64,000 nucleotides of DNA from Luedemannella flava (GTDB taxonomy: Bacteria > Actinomycetota > Actinomycetes > Mycobacteriales > Micromonosporaceae): NCBI RefSeq assembly GCF_039528515.1, contig NZ_BAAALT010000084.1, positions 1 through 64,000 of the forward strand, written 5' to 3'. Shown here one piece after another: positions 1-7,813 of this stretch (its first letter is position 1; each line of letters opens with the position of its first letter). The notes beneath the pieces are model-generated. The model was not told the DNA's origin. It did no database searches and saw nothing but the letters and a program-made list of their open reading frames with translations. Made by a program: the position numbers and the translations under genes.

Positions 1-1500
1 GCCGCCGACGAGGCCCGCGAGAACGGCGGCCGCACGGCCGTCCGCGAAGACCCCGACCGTGGTGAGGGCCGCGCTGAGCGCGCCGAGCGGGGCGAGCGCC
101 CCGAGCGCGGCGACCGGCGTGAGCGCGGCAACCGTGGCGACCGGAGCGACCGTGGCGAGCGCGGGGAGCGGGACAACCGCGACAACCGCAACGAACGGGA
201 CACCCGCGGCGAGCGGGACAACCGCGACAACCGCGGCGCCAACGACGACGATGACGACGAGGGCGGTCGTCGCGGTCGGCGCAGCCGGTTCCGCGACCGT
301 CGTCGTGGCCGGGGCGAGCGCGGCGAGTCGACCGGTGGCGGCGGCGCCGAGCCGCAGGTCAGCGACGACGACGTGCTCGTGCAGGTCGCCGGCATCGTCG
401 ACGTGCTCGACAACTACGCGTTCGTGCGCACGTCCGGCTACCTCGCCGGCCCCAACGACGTCTACGTCTCGATGTCGCAGATCAAGAAGTACGGTCTGCG
501 CCGCGGCGACGCCGTGACCGGTGCCGTGCGCGCGCCCCGCGAGGGCGAGCAGCGCCGCGACAAGTACAACCCCCTGGTCCGCCTCGACACCATCAACGGC
601 ATGGACCCGGAGGAGGCGCGTCGCCGCCCCGAGTTCTACAAGCTCACGCCGCTCTACCCCCAGGAGCGGCTGCGCCTGGAGACCGAGCCGCACATCCTCA
701 CCACCCGGATCATCGACCTGGTGATGCCGATCGGTAAGGGTCAGCGCGCGCTCATCGTCTCGCCGCCGAAGGCCGGTAAGACGATGATCCAGCAGGCCAT
801 CGCGAACGCGATCAGCCAGAACAACCCCGAGTGCCACCTCATGGTCGTCCTCGTCGACGAGCGGCCGGAGGAGGTCACCGACATGCAGCGGTCGGTGAAG
901 GGCGAGGTCATCGCCTCGACGTTCGACCGCCCGCCGCAGGACCACACCACCGTCGCCGAGCTGGCGATCGAGCGGGCCAAGCGCCTGGTCGAGCTGGGTC
1001 ACGACGTGGTCGTCCTGCTGGACTCGATCACCCGCCTGGGCCGGGCGTACAACCTGGCCGCCCCGGCGTCGGGTCGCATCCTGTCCGGCGGTATCGACTC
1101 CACGGCGCTGTACCCGCCCAAGCGCTTCCTCGGCGCCGCCCGCAACATCGAGAACGGCGGCTCGCTCACCATCATCGCCAACGCGCTGGTGGAGACCGGT
1201 TCGATGATGGACACGGTCATCTTCGAGGAGTTCAAGGGCACGGGCAACGCCGAGCTCAAGCTCGACCGGAAGATCGCCGACAAGCGCATCTTCCCGGCGG
1301 TGGACATCGACCCGTCGAGCACGCGTAAGGACGAGATCCTGCTCGCGCCCGAGGAGTACGCCATCACCCTCAAGCTGCGCAAGGTGCTCCACTCGCTGGA
1401 CTCGCAGGCCGCCATCGAGCTGCTGCTCGACCGGCTCAAGCAGTCCCGCACCAACGTCGAGTTCCTCATGCAGATCGCCAAGAGCACGCCGGGCGAGTAA
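1..1500 (+). CDS. rho: Transcription termination factor Rho (5' end outside window)
   Basis: Hexameric RNA helicase that ends transcription. The frame is open from base 1, so the N-terminus lies upstream of the window. Residues read from bases 1-360 are dominated by Arg, Asp, Gly and Asn (runs such as GERDNRDNR), the low-complexity insertion typical of actinobacterial Rho; a 24-bp unit is repeated exactly at 166-189 and 211-234. The cold-shock-like RNA-binding domain follows (about 370-720). The ATPase core shows a P-loop PPKAGKT (about 764-784), the Walker B region VVVLLDSITRLGRAYN (about 1006-1053) and the Q/R loops. An ATG at 373 is internal to the RNA-binding domain and is not the real start. 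A strong intrinsic hairpin follows the stop codon. Confidence 0.98.
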   Translation, partial: AADEARENGGRTAVREDPDRGEGRAERAERGERPERGDRRERGNRGDRSDRGERGERDNRDNRNERDTRGERDNRDNRGANDDDDDEGGRRGRRSRFRDRRRGRGERGESTGGGGAEPQVSDDDVLVQVAGIVDVLDNYAFVRTSGYLAGPNDVYVSMSQIKKYGLRRGDAVTGAVRAPREGEQRRDKYNPLVRLDTINGMDPEEARRRPEFYKLTPLYPQERLRLETEPHILTTRIIDLVMPIGKGQRALIVSPPKAGKTMIQQAIANAISQNNPECHLMVVLVDERPEEVTDMQRSVKGEVIASTFDRPPQDHTTVAELAIERAKRLVELGHDVVVLLDSITRLGRAYNLAAPASGRILSGGIDSTALYPPKRFLGAARNIENGGSLTIIANALVETGSMMDTVIFEEFKGTGNAELKLDRKIADKRIFPAVDIDPSSTRKDEILLAPEEYAITLKLRKVLHSLDSQAAIELLLDRLKQSRTNVEFLMQIAKSTPGE

Positions 1501-1509
1501 TCACCCGTC

Positions 1510-1556
1510 ACACCGAGGGGGCGCGCCGACCGGCGCGCCCCCTCGGTGTTTTCTCT
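1510..1556 (+). terminator. Intrinsic terminator after rho
   Basis: Perfect 18-bp stem (1510-1527 paired with 1532-1549), 4-nt loop, then TTTCTC. It starts 9 nt after the rho stop codon. The T-rich tail overlaps the -10 hexamer of the following NUDIX gene, so termination and re-initiation are packed together. Confidence 0.9.
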
Positions 1557-1561
1557 AGGGT
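1556..1561 (+). promoter_or_regulatory. -10 hexamer TAGGGT, leaderless start of NUDIX gene
   Basis: TAGGGT ends 7 nt before the ATG at 1569 and there is no Shine-Dalgarno sequence. This fits a transcript that begins at the start codon. The same arrangement recurs in more than a dozen genes of this window. Confidence 0.65.
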
Positions 1562-1568
1562 GGGGCGC

Positions 1569-2063
1569 ATGTCGAGCATCTCGTGGGCGGAGTCGTACCT
1601 GGGTCAGCTGCGGGCGATCGCGGGGGAGCGGATCCTCATGTTCATCGGCGCCCGCGCCGTCATCCGCGACGACGCCGGCCGGGTGCTGCTGATCAAACGG
1701 TCGGACAACGGGCACTGGTCGCTGCCGGCGGGCGCGATGGAGCTGGGCGAGTCGATCACCGAGTGCGCCGTCCGCGAGGTGTTCGAGGAGACCGGGCTGA
1801 CCGCCGGTGAGGTCGAGCCGTTCGCCCTCTACACGGGTGTGGACTACACGTTCACGAACCAGTGGGGCCACACGTACCAGCTGTTCGTCACCGCGTTCCG
1901 GGTGCCGCGCTGGTCGGGGGAGCTGATCAGGGTCACCGACGAGACCACCGACGCGGTGTTCTACGACCCGGGCGAGCTCCCGGAGCCGCTGTCGGCGACC
2001 GTCCGGGAGGCGCTGGCGGACCTCGCGACGTTCGAGACCAGCGGCCGCCTGGTCATGAAGTAG
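1569..2063 (+). CDS. NUDIX hydrolase
   Basis: Hydrolyses a nucleoside diphosphate linked to another moiety; the substrate cannot be read from sequence. The protein has 164 residues. The Nudix box is complete: G(x5)E(x7)REVFEETGL within residues ~55-80. A GTG three codons upstream (1560) is in frame, but ATG 1569 is preferred because TAGGGT sits 7 nt before it. The gene stands alone between the rho terminator and rpmE. Many actinobacterial Nudix proteins of this length act in nucleotide-pool sanitation or NDP-sugar metabolism; nothing here decides which. Confidence 0.9.
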   Translation: MSSISWAESYLGQLRAIAGERILMFIGARAVIRDDAGRVLLIKRSDNGHWSLPAGAMELGESITECAVREVFEETGLTAGEVEPFALYTGVDYTFTNQWGHTYQLFVTAFRVPRWSGELIRVTDETTDAVFYDPGELPEPLSATVREALADLATFETSGRLVMK

Positions 2064-2194
2064 CACCCCGTTCACCCGGGAACAACACCGCGTGGCAGAC
2101 TGTTAAGTCGGCCAGGTACCGGTTCACGCCCAGACATCGCGTCGAGCTGACGCGAGGCGACCCGGCGACCTTCATGAGAGGACCAAGGCAGCAC

Positions 2195-2413
2195 ATGAAG
2201 CCCGACATTCACCCGCAGTACTCCGTGACCAACGTCACCTGCTCCTGCGGCAACACGTTCACCACGCGCAGCACCGCCAAGAGCGGCGCGATCCACGTCG
2301 AGACCTGCAACGTGTGCCACCCGTTCTACACGGGCAAGCAGCGCGTCCTCGACACCGCCGGCCGCGTGGCGAAGTTCCAGCAGAAGTACGCCAAGGTCAA
2401 CAAGGCCAAGTAG
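2195..2413 (+). CDS. rpmE: 50S ribosomal protein L31
   Basis: Component of the large ribosomal subunit and the intersubunit bridge. It is 72 residues, the normal length. The zinc-binding (C+) form is visible from the CSCGNTF and CNVCHPF pairs, so this is the zinc-replete L31 and not the zinc-free paralogue made under zinc starvation. ATG 2195 gives the canonical MKPDIHP start. GAGAGGA lies about 12 nt upstream. It sits between the NUDIX gene and prfA, with its own terminator, in the usual actinobacterial rho-rpmE-prfA order. Confidence 0.97.
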   Translation: MKPDIHPQYSVTNVTCSCGNTFTTRSTAKSGAIHVETCNVCHPFYTGKQRVLDTAGRVAKFQQKYAKVNKAK

Positions 2414-2420
2414 CCGCGCC

Positions 2421-2470
2421 AACGGCGTCCGCCACCGCGCCCATGTCGGCGCGGGGCGGGCGCCGTTTGT
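2421..2470 (+). terminator. Hairpin after rpmE
   Basis: Near-perfect stem of about 20 bp: 2421-2441 pairs with 2448-2467 with one G-U-type pair and one bulge, loop CATGTC, followed by TGTG. It starts 7 nt after the rpmE stop and ends before the prfA ribosome binding site, so it probably separates rpmE from prfA. Confidence 0.7.
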
Positions 2471-2504
2471 GATGTCGTAGGAAGATCAGGAGAGGGGGTA
2501 CAGC

Positions 2505-3593
2505 ATGAGCACTGATCGTTTGGCGACGCTGCTGGACGAGTACGCGGACCTGGAGAAGCGGCTCGCCGATCCGGCGATCCACGCCGACCAGGCGACGGCG
2601 CGGCAGGTCGGCCGGCGTTTCGCGGAGCTGACCCCCATCCACAAGACCGCCGCCGAGCTGACCCAGGCCCGCTCCGACCTGGCCGCCGCGCGTGAGCTGG
2701 CCGCCGAGGACGCCGAGTTCGCGGCCGAGGCCGACGCCCTGGCCGAGCGCATCCCCGGGATCGAGGAGAAGCTCGCCGAGCTGCTCATGCCGCGCGACCC
2801 CAACGACGGCAAGGACGTGATCCTGGAGATCAAGGCGGGCGAGGGCGGCGAGGAGTCGGCCCTGTTCGCCGGCGACCTGCTGCGGATGTACCTGCGCTAC
2901 GCCGAGCGGCGCGGCTGGGTCACCGAGGTGCTCGACTCGCAGGAGTCGGACCTGGGCGGCATGAAGGACGTCGCCGTCGCGATCAAGACCAAGGGCGTCC
3001 CCGACGGCGGGTACGGCGTCTGGTCGCGGCTGAAGTGGGAGGGCGGGGTGCACCGCGTGCAGCGCGTGCCCGCCACCGAGTCGCAGGGCCGCATCCACAC
3101 CTCGGCCGTCGGCGTGCTGGTCACCCCGGAGGCCGAGGAGGCCGAGGTCGAGATCGACCAGAACGACCTGCGCGTCGACGTGTTCCGGTCCAGCGGCCCG
3201 GGCGGCCAGTCGGTCAACACCACCGACTCGGCGGTGCGCATCACCCACCTGCCCACGGGCGTGGTGGTGAGCTGCCAGAACGAGCGTTCGCAGCTGCAGA
3301 ACAAGGACCGCGCGATGCGGATGTTGCGGGCGAAACTGGCCCAGCTCGCCGAGGAGCAGGCGGCCGCCGCGGCCTCCGACGCCCGGCGCGCGCAGGTCCG
3401 CACGGTGGACCGCTCGGAGCGCATCCGCACATACAACTTCCCCCAGAACCGCATTTCGGACCACCGGATCAACTTCACGGCGTACAACTTGGATTTGGTG
3501 CTCGCGGGTGACGCGGACGGGGTGCTCGACGCCCTGACCGAGGCGGACCGGGCGGCGCGCCTGGCTGGCGAGACGGAGCTGTCCCGCCGCTGA
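2505..3593 (+). CDS. prfA: Peptide chain release factor 1
   Basis: Recognises UAA and UAG stop codons and triggers peptidyl-tRNA hydrolysis. It is 362 residues, normal for RF1. The GGQ catalytic motif is at residues 233-235, the codon-recognition tripeptide PAT lies in RVPATESQG, and the N-terminal coiled-coil domain is intact. A strong Shine-Dalgarno (GGAGAGGGGG, 2489-2498) precedes ATG 2505. Its modification enzyme PrmC is encoded about 500 bp downstream, a common pairing. Confidence 0.97.
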   Translation: MSTDRLATLLDEYADLEKRLADPAIHADQATARQVGRRFAELTPIHKTAAELTQARSDLAAARELAAEDAEFAAEADALAERIPGIEEKLAELLMPRDPNDGKDVILEIKAGEGGEESALFAGDLLRMYLRYAERRGWVTEVLDSQESDLGGMKDVAVAIKTKGVPDGGYGVWSRLKWEGGVHRVQRVPATESQGRIHTSAVGVLVTPEAEEAEVEIDQNDLRVDVFRSSGPGGQSVNTTDSAVRITHLPTGVVVSCQNERSQLQNKDRAMRMLRAKLAQLAEEQAAAAASDARRAQVRTVDRSERIRTYNFPQNRISDHRINFTAYNLDLVLAGDADGVLDALTEADRAARLAGETELSRR

Positions 3594-3601
3594 TGTGCCT
3601 G

Positions 3602-3636
3602 TTGAGGCACGTGTAATCAGTGTGGCGAAATAGGGT
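3602..3636 (+). promoter_or_regulatory. Possible promoter downstream of prfA
   Basis: TTGAGG (3602-3607) and TAGGGT (3631-3636) are separated by 23 bp, longer than usual, so the -35 assignment is weak. TAGGGT alone matches the -10 hexamer used elsewhere in the window and would give a 5' leader of about 130 nt for the small gene at 3770. Confidence 0.3.
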
Positions 3637-3769
3637 GTTACGGAAGAAGACACCGGAATCTGACCTGCCGTTGACGCCAGGGACACGGACTCGAAACACC
3701 CATCCCCGAACATTTGTGGCGGGTAACCGTTCACGCCCGCTGGGACCGGAAGCCACTGGGGGCCGAACC

Positions 3770-3991
3770 ATGAGCACACCTCTGGGTATGCAGACCAGGA
3801 CCGTCGACATCACGGCGCCGCCCCGCGCGGTGCTGAGCGCGACGGTCCGGGTGCTCTACCGGGTGCTGGGCGAGGAGCGGTTGGGCACGTCGCGCGGCAA
3901 CGCGTGGGAGGCGGTCTGCGCCGACCGCGAGCGCGCGGTCGCCCGGGCTGACGTGCAACGCATGCTCGCCGCCGCGCGCGCACTCCGCTGA
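3770..3991 (+). CDS. Small hypothetical protein
   Basis: A 73-residue, Arg/Ala-rich protein with no recognised domain. ATG 3770 is preferred over in-frame upstream starts (from 3620) because codon usage becomes strongly GC3-biased only from here; GGGGG lies 6 nt before the ATG. A segment around VLYRVLGEERL looks amphipathic and helical. It fills the gap between prfA and prmC. It may be a conserved lineage-specific protein, or a chance frame in high-GC DNA. Confidence 0.45.
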   Translation: MSTPLGMQTRTVDITAPPRAVLSATVRVLYRVLGEERLGTSRGNAWEAVCADRERAVARADVQRMLAAARALR

Positions 3992-4098
3992 CCGGTGCGG
4001 TCAGCCGAGCACGCGGCGGTGTGGGGGACTCGTCAGGACGGCCAACGTCGTCCGGCCTGACGATCTCCGCACGGGGGCCGGTGGTCATCACCGGCGTG

Positions 4099-4104
4099 CA
4101 TGAT
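4099..4104 (+). promoter_or_regulatory. -10 hexamer CATGAT, leaderless start of prmC
   Basis: CATGAT ends 6 nt before the GTG at 4111, with no ribosome binding site in between. It is the same hexamer and spacing as the leftward promoter at 7749-7754. Confidence 0.6.
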
Positions 4105-4110
4105 GGGAGG

Positions 4111-4980
4111 GTGTCCGTCTCCGCCACGATCGCGCACGCCACCGCCGCACTTGCCGAGGCCGGGGTGGTGTCCGCGCGCACCGACGCGGAGCTGCTGGCC
4201 GCACACGTGCTGGCCACAACCAGGGGTCGGTTGCTGCTCGCGCCGGACCTCACCGAGGAACAACACCGCGAGTACGCGTCGCTGATCGCGGCGCGCGAGT
4301 CACGCGTACCCCTCCAGCACCTCACCGGCCGGGCTGCCTTCCGGCACCTCGATCTGGCTGTGGGACCCGGCGTGTTCGTCCCCCGGCCCGAGACGGAGCT
4401 GCTCGTCGAGTGGGGGCTGGCGTGGCTGCGCGGGCACACCGCGGATCCCGTCGTGGTGGACCTCTGCGCCGGCTCCGGCGCGATCGCGCTGTCCGTCGCG
4501 ACGGAGCACCCGGGCGCCGACGTGTACGCCGTCGAACGCGACCCGGCAGCGCTGGCATGGTTGCGGCGTAATGCCGCCGAAGCGCCGGTGACGGTCCTGG
4601 CGGGCGACGTCATCGACCCGGCGACGCTCGCCGACCTCGACGGTCGGGTCGACCTGGTGCTCTGCAACCCGCCCTACGTGCCGCTCACCGCGGCCGGCCA
4701 ACTGTCGGTCGAGGTGACCGAGCACGACCCCGCGGTCGCCGTGTTCGGCGGGCCGGACGGGCTCGACCTGATCCGCCCCCTGGTGGGCCGGGTGGCCGCG
4801 CTGCTCGCGCCGGGCGGCGCGTTCGGTGTCGAGCACGACGACACGCACGGCGGGGCGGTTCCCGCGCTGCTGCGCGCCGACGGGCGCTTCGAGCGCGTAC
4901 GGCTGCACCACGATCTCGCGGGACGCCCCCGGTTCACCACCGCGCGACGCGCCGGCGGATGGCAGGATGGCGCACCGTGA
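4111..4980 (+). CDS. prmC: Peptide chain release factor N5-glutamine methyltransferase
   Basis: Methylates the glutamine of the GGQ motif in RF1 and RF2 using S-adenosylmethionine. It has 289 residues, the usual length. An N-terminal helical domain is followed by a Rossmann methyltransferase fold: the SAM-binding stretch VVDLCAGSGAIALS at about residues 116-129, and the signature NPPYVPL near 190. GTG 4111 is chosen over an in-frame start at 4021 because it gives the normal N-terminus and follows a -10 hexamer. It overlaps the next gene by GTGA, so prmC, sua5 and the phosphatase gene are probably one transcript. Confidence 0.95.
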   Translation: MSVSATIAHATAALAEAGVVSARTDAELLAAHVLATTRGRLLLAPDLTEEQHREYASLIAARESRVPLQHLTGRAAFRHLDLAVGPGVFVPRPETELLVEWGLAWLRGHTADPVVVDLCAGSGAIALSVATEHPGADVYAVERDPAALAWLRRNAAEAPVTVLAGDVIDPATLADLDGRVDLVLCNPPYVPLTAAGQLSVEVTEHDPAVAVFGGPDGLDLIRPLVGRVAALLAPGGAFGVEHDDTHGGAVPALLRADGRFERVRLHHDLAGRPRFTTARRAGGWQDGAP

Positions 4981-5624
4981 ACCTCTACGACTGCCGCACC
5001 CTCGCCTGGCGCGACCAGGGGGTGACCGCCGCGGCCGAGGCCGTCCGCCGCGGCGACCTCGTCGTGCTGCCCACCGACACCGTCTACGGCATCGGCGCGG
5101 ACGCCTTCAAACCGTGGGCGGTCACCGCGCTGCTCAACGCCAAGGGACGCGGGCGGCACATGCCCCCGCCGGTCCTCATCGGCTCCCGGCACACCCTCGA
5201 CGGCCTCACGCTGAACCTGCCCGCCGTGGCCCGCGACCTCGTCGAGGCGTTCTGGCCGGGGGCGCTCACCATCGTGGTCGAGCAGGCGCCCAGCCTGCAG
5301 TGGGACCTCGGCGACACGGGCGGCACCGTGGCCGTGCGGATGCCCGCGCACCCGGTGGCGCTGGAGGTGCTGCGCGAGACCGGCCCGATGGCCGTGTCCA
5401 GCGCCAACAAGACCGGCGAGCCGGCCGCGCTGACCGCCAAGGCGGCCCAGGACCAGTTTCAGTACGCCGTCTCCGTGTACCTGGAGGCGGGGGAGAGCGT
5501 CGACCAGACGCCATCTACGATTGTGAATTGCGTAACACCGGTTCCGACGGTGCTGCGCGAGGGCGCGCTGCCGATCGAGAAGCTGCGCGAGGTGGTCCCG
5601 AACATCAAGCTGCCGGGGGAGTAG
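4977..5624 (+). CDS. L-threonylcarbamoyladenylate synthase (Sua5/YrdC/YwlC family)
   Basis: Makes threonylcarbamoyl-AMP from threonine, bicarbonate and ATP, the first step of the universal t6A37 tRNA modification. It has 215 residues and consists of the YrdC-like domain only. Visible motifs include VVLPTDTVYGIGADAF near the N-terminus and SSANKTGEPA around residue 140. GTG 4977 overlaps the prmC stop by four bases; ATG 4959 is in frame but lies deeper inside prmC. TrmO, which methylates the t6A product, is encoded at 43.2 kb. Confidence 0.94.
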   Translation: MNLYDCRTLAWRDQGVTAAAEAVRRGDLVVLPTDTVYGIGADAFKPWAVTALLNAKGRGRHMPPPVLIGSRHTLDGLTLNLPAVARDLVEAFWPGALTIVVEQAPSLQWDLGDTGGTVAVRMPAHPVALEVLRETGPMAVSSANKTGEPAALTAKAAQDQFQYAVSVYLEAGESVDQTPSTIVNCVTPVPTVLREGALPIEKLREVVPNIKLPGE

Positions 5625-5629
5625 ACGAC

Positions 5630-6253
5630 GTGGCGCCGTTCACCGTCCTGCACGTATGCGTCGGCAACATCTGCCGCTCGCCGATGGCGGAGCGACTGTT
5701 CGAGCTGGCCGTACGCAAGGAGATCGGTGACCGGGCCGCGGAGCTCTACCGCAGCCACGGGGCCGGTACGGGCTCGTGGCACGTCGGCGAGCCGATGAAC
5801 GCCCCGGCCGAGCGGGAGCTGCTGGCCCGCGGCGGCGACCCGTCCGGCTTCGTCGCCCGCCGGATGACCAAGGCGATGATCGACGAGTCGGACCTCATCC
5901 TGTGCGCCACCGCCGAGCAGGTCTACCACGCCGTCGAGCTGCGCCCCGACGCCGCCGGCAAGGTCTTCGTGCTCGGCGAGTTCGGGCGCCTCATGCGCGG
6001 TGTCCACCTTGACCGGTTGCCGCCCAACGACGGCACCGCCGAGGCCGCCTACGACCGCGCGTACGCCCTCGTCGTGGCCGTGGACGCGGCCCGCGGCGGC
6101 GGCGCGGTGTGGGGCGGCGACGGCCGGCGCGCCAGCTCGCGCCCCAGCGACGACCTCGACGATCCGTGGGGTCTCGCGCCGGCGGAGTTCGCCCGGGTCG
6201 CCGACGAGATCGAGGAGACCGTGCTCCCGCTCGCGGCCATCCTCACGAGCTGA
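5630..6253 (+). CDS. Low-molecular-weight protein-tyrosine phosphatase
   Basis: 207 residues, longer than the usual ~155-160. The active-site loop CVGNICRSP (C-x5-R-S) lies at residues ~9-17 and the general-acid region is DDPWG near 177. The extra length is an insertion of about 20 residues before that acid (GGGAVWGGDGRRASSRPSDD). GTG 5630 follows GGGGGAG at proper distance and five bases after the sua5 stop. In actinobacteria such phosphatases often sit beside cell-wall or exopolysaccharide kinases, but here the neighbours are tRNA and release-factor enzymes. The physiological substrate is unknown. Confidence 0.9.
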   Translation: MAPFTVLHVCVGNICRSPMAERLFELAVRKEIGDRAAELYRSHGAGTGSWHVGEPMNAPAERELLARGGDPSGFVARRMTKAMIDESDLILCATAEQVYHAVELRPDAAGKVFVLGEFGRLMRGVHLDRLPPNDGTAEAAYDRAYALVVAVDAARGGGAVWGGDGRRASSRPSDDLDDPWGLAPAEFARVADEIEETVLPLAAILTS

Positions 6254-6256
6254 CCC

Positions 6257-7741
6257 TCACTCGTCCGGCGGCTCGCGCTCGGCGGCGGTCGCGATGTTGC
6301 GGGCCATGCCGCCGAACACGACGGCGTGGAACGGCCACACCATCGCCCAGTACGCGTGCCCGGCCAGCCCGTGCGGCAGGAACACGGCGCGCTGGCGGTA
6401 GCGGGCGCGGCCGTTCTCCGGCTCGGCGCGCATCTCCAACCAGGCGCGGCCGGGCAGGCGCATCTCGGCCCGCAGCCGCAACAGGCTGCCCGGCACGATC
6501 TCCTCGACCCGCCAGAAGTCCAGCGCCTCGCCGACCATGAGCCGCTGCGGGTCGCGCCGGCCCCGGCGCAGGCCGACACCGCCCGCGAGCCGGTCCAGCC
6601 AGCCGCGCGCCGACCAGGCCAGCGGGAACGAGTACCAGCCGTGCTCGCCGCCGATGGCCTCGATGACCCGCCACAGGGCCGCGGGCGGGGCGGCGACCGC
6701 CCGGTCCCGCGCGTCGGTGTAGACGGTGCCGCCCGACCAGTCCGGGTCGCTCGGCAGCGGGTCGCTGGGCAGCGGCGCGGCCGGCGCCCACGGCCAGCTC
6801 GCGTCCGACCAGCGGGTCTCGACGTCGGCGTCGCGCACCTTGGCCAGCGCCAGCCGGACCGCCTCCGCGAAGCCGGTGAGCCCTTCCGGCGGGTCCGGCA
6901 CGTACTCGCGGATGTTGTGTTCCTTGGCGATCGCCTCGTGGATGAGGCTCGCCACCAGGGGACGGGCGATCGCGCTCGGCACGGGGGTGACCAGGCCGAC
7001 CCACAGCGCGGACAGCTCGGGGGTGAGCGCGGGGACGTCGAGGACCAGGCGGGGCGGCAGGTCGGCCACCTCGGCGTACCGGCGCATCATGTCGGCGTAG
7101 GTCAGCACGTCGGGGCCGCCGATGTCGAAGGCGCGGTTGACGTCCTCGGGGATCCGCGTCGGGCATTCCACCAGGTAGCGCAGCACATCGCGGATGGCGA
7201 TCGGCTGCACCCGGTTGCGCACCCAGCGCGGGGTGACCATGACGGGCAGGCGTTCGGTGAGGTAGCGCAGCATCTCGAAGCTGGCCGAGCCGGACCCGAT
7301 GATGACCGCGGCCCGCAGCACGACCGCCGGCACCGGGCCGGCCAGCATGATCCGGGCGACCTCGTCGCGCGAGCGCAGGTGGTCGGACGCCTGCTCGCCG
7401 TGGCCCGGGTCCGGGCCGCCCAGGTAGATCAGCCGGCGCACGCCCGCGTGCGCGGCGGCGTCGGTGAACACCTCGGCACCTCGTCGGTCCAGCCGGACGA
7501 AGTCGCGGTGGCCGAGCGTGTGCACCAGGTAGTACGCGACGTCGCAGCCGCGCAGCGCGTCGACGAGGCCGTCGGGGTTGGTCACGTCGCCCTTGACGAT
7601 CTCCACCTGGTCGGCCCACGGCTCGTCGCGCAGCCGGCCCGGATCACGGACCAGGCAGCGCACGTCGTGGCCCGCGGCGAGCAGGCGGGGCACCAGCCGG
7701 CCGCCCACGTAGCCCGTCGCGCCGGTGACGAGACAGCGCAT
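6257..7741 (-). CDS. NAD(P)-binding SDR fused to DUF2867/SRPBCC-like domain
   Basis: A 494-residue two-domain protein. The N-terminal half is an atypical short-chain dehydrogenase (NmrA-like) with TGATGYVGGRL at residues ~6-16 and GGPD and YADMMRRYAE segments further on. The C-terminal ~150 residues match the DUF2867 type, predicted to be a polyketide-cyclase-like binding cavity. The start is ATG 7741, because CATGAT lies 7 nt upstream; longer in-frame extensions run antisense through glyA and are rejected. It converges with the phosphatase gene with a 3-bp gap. Function unknown; homologues are annotated as NADH-binding or epimerase-like membrane-associated proteins. Confidence 0.88.
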   Translation of the reverse strand: MRCLVTGATGYVGGRLVPRLLAAGHDVRCLVRDPGRLRDEPWADQVEIVKGDVTNPDGLVDALRGCDVAYYLVHTLGHRDFVRLDRRGAEVFTDAAAHAGVRRLIYLGGPDPGHGEQASDHLRSRDEVARIMLAGPVPAVVLRAAVIIGSGSASFEMLRYLTERLPVMVTPRWVRNRVQPIAIRDVLRYLVECPTRIPEDVNRAFDIGGPDVLTYADMMRRYAEVADLPPRLVLDVPALTPELSALWVGLVTPVPSAIARPLVASLIHEAIAKEHNIREYVPDPPEGLTGFAEAVRLALAKVRDADVETRWSDASWPWAPAAPLPSDPLPSDPDWSGGTVYTDARDRAVAAPPAALWRVIEAIGGEHGWYSFPLAWSARGWLDRLAGGVGLRRGRRDPQRLMVGEALDFWRVEEIVPGSLLRLRAEMRLPGRAWLEMRAEPENGRARYRQRAVFLPHGLAGHAYWAMVWPFHAVVFGGMARNIATAAEREPPDE

Positions 7742-7748
7742 ACCCACG

Positions 7749-7754
7749 ATCATG
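7749..7754 (-). promoter_or_regulatory. -10 hexamer CATGAT of the leftward SDR-DUF2867 gene
   Basis: On the minus strand CATGAT ends 7 nt before ATG 7741. It forms a divergent promoter pair with glyA in a 72-bp intergenic region. Confidence 0.6.
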
Positions 7755-7800
7755 CCCGGTGCGCGGCCCCGTCGCCCGGGCATCCGAACGCTACGGGCCA

Positions 7801-7806
7801 TAGACT
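7801..7806 (+). promoter_or_regulatory. -10 hexamer TAGACT, leaderless start of glyA
   Basis: TAGACT ends 7 nt before GTG 7814, with no Shine-Dalgarno sequence. It faces the leftward promoter at 7749-7754. Confidence 0.65.
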
Positions 7807-7813
7807 TCCGAAG

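Noticed and set aside
373..1500. rho starting at ATG 373
   Set aside because: The reading frame is open to base 1 and encodes the typical Arg/Asp-rich N-terminal region, so 373 is internal.
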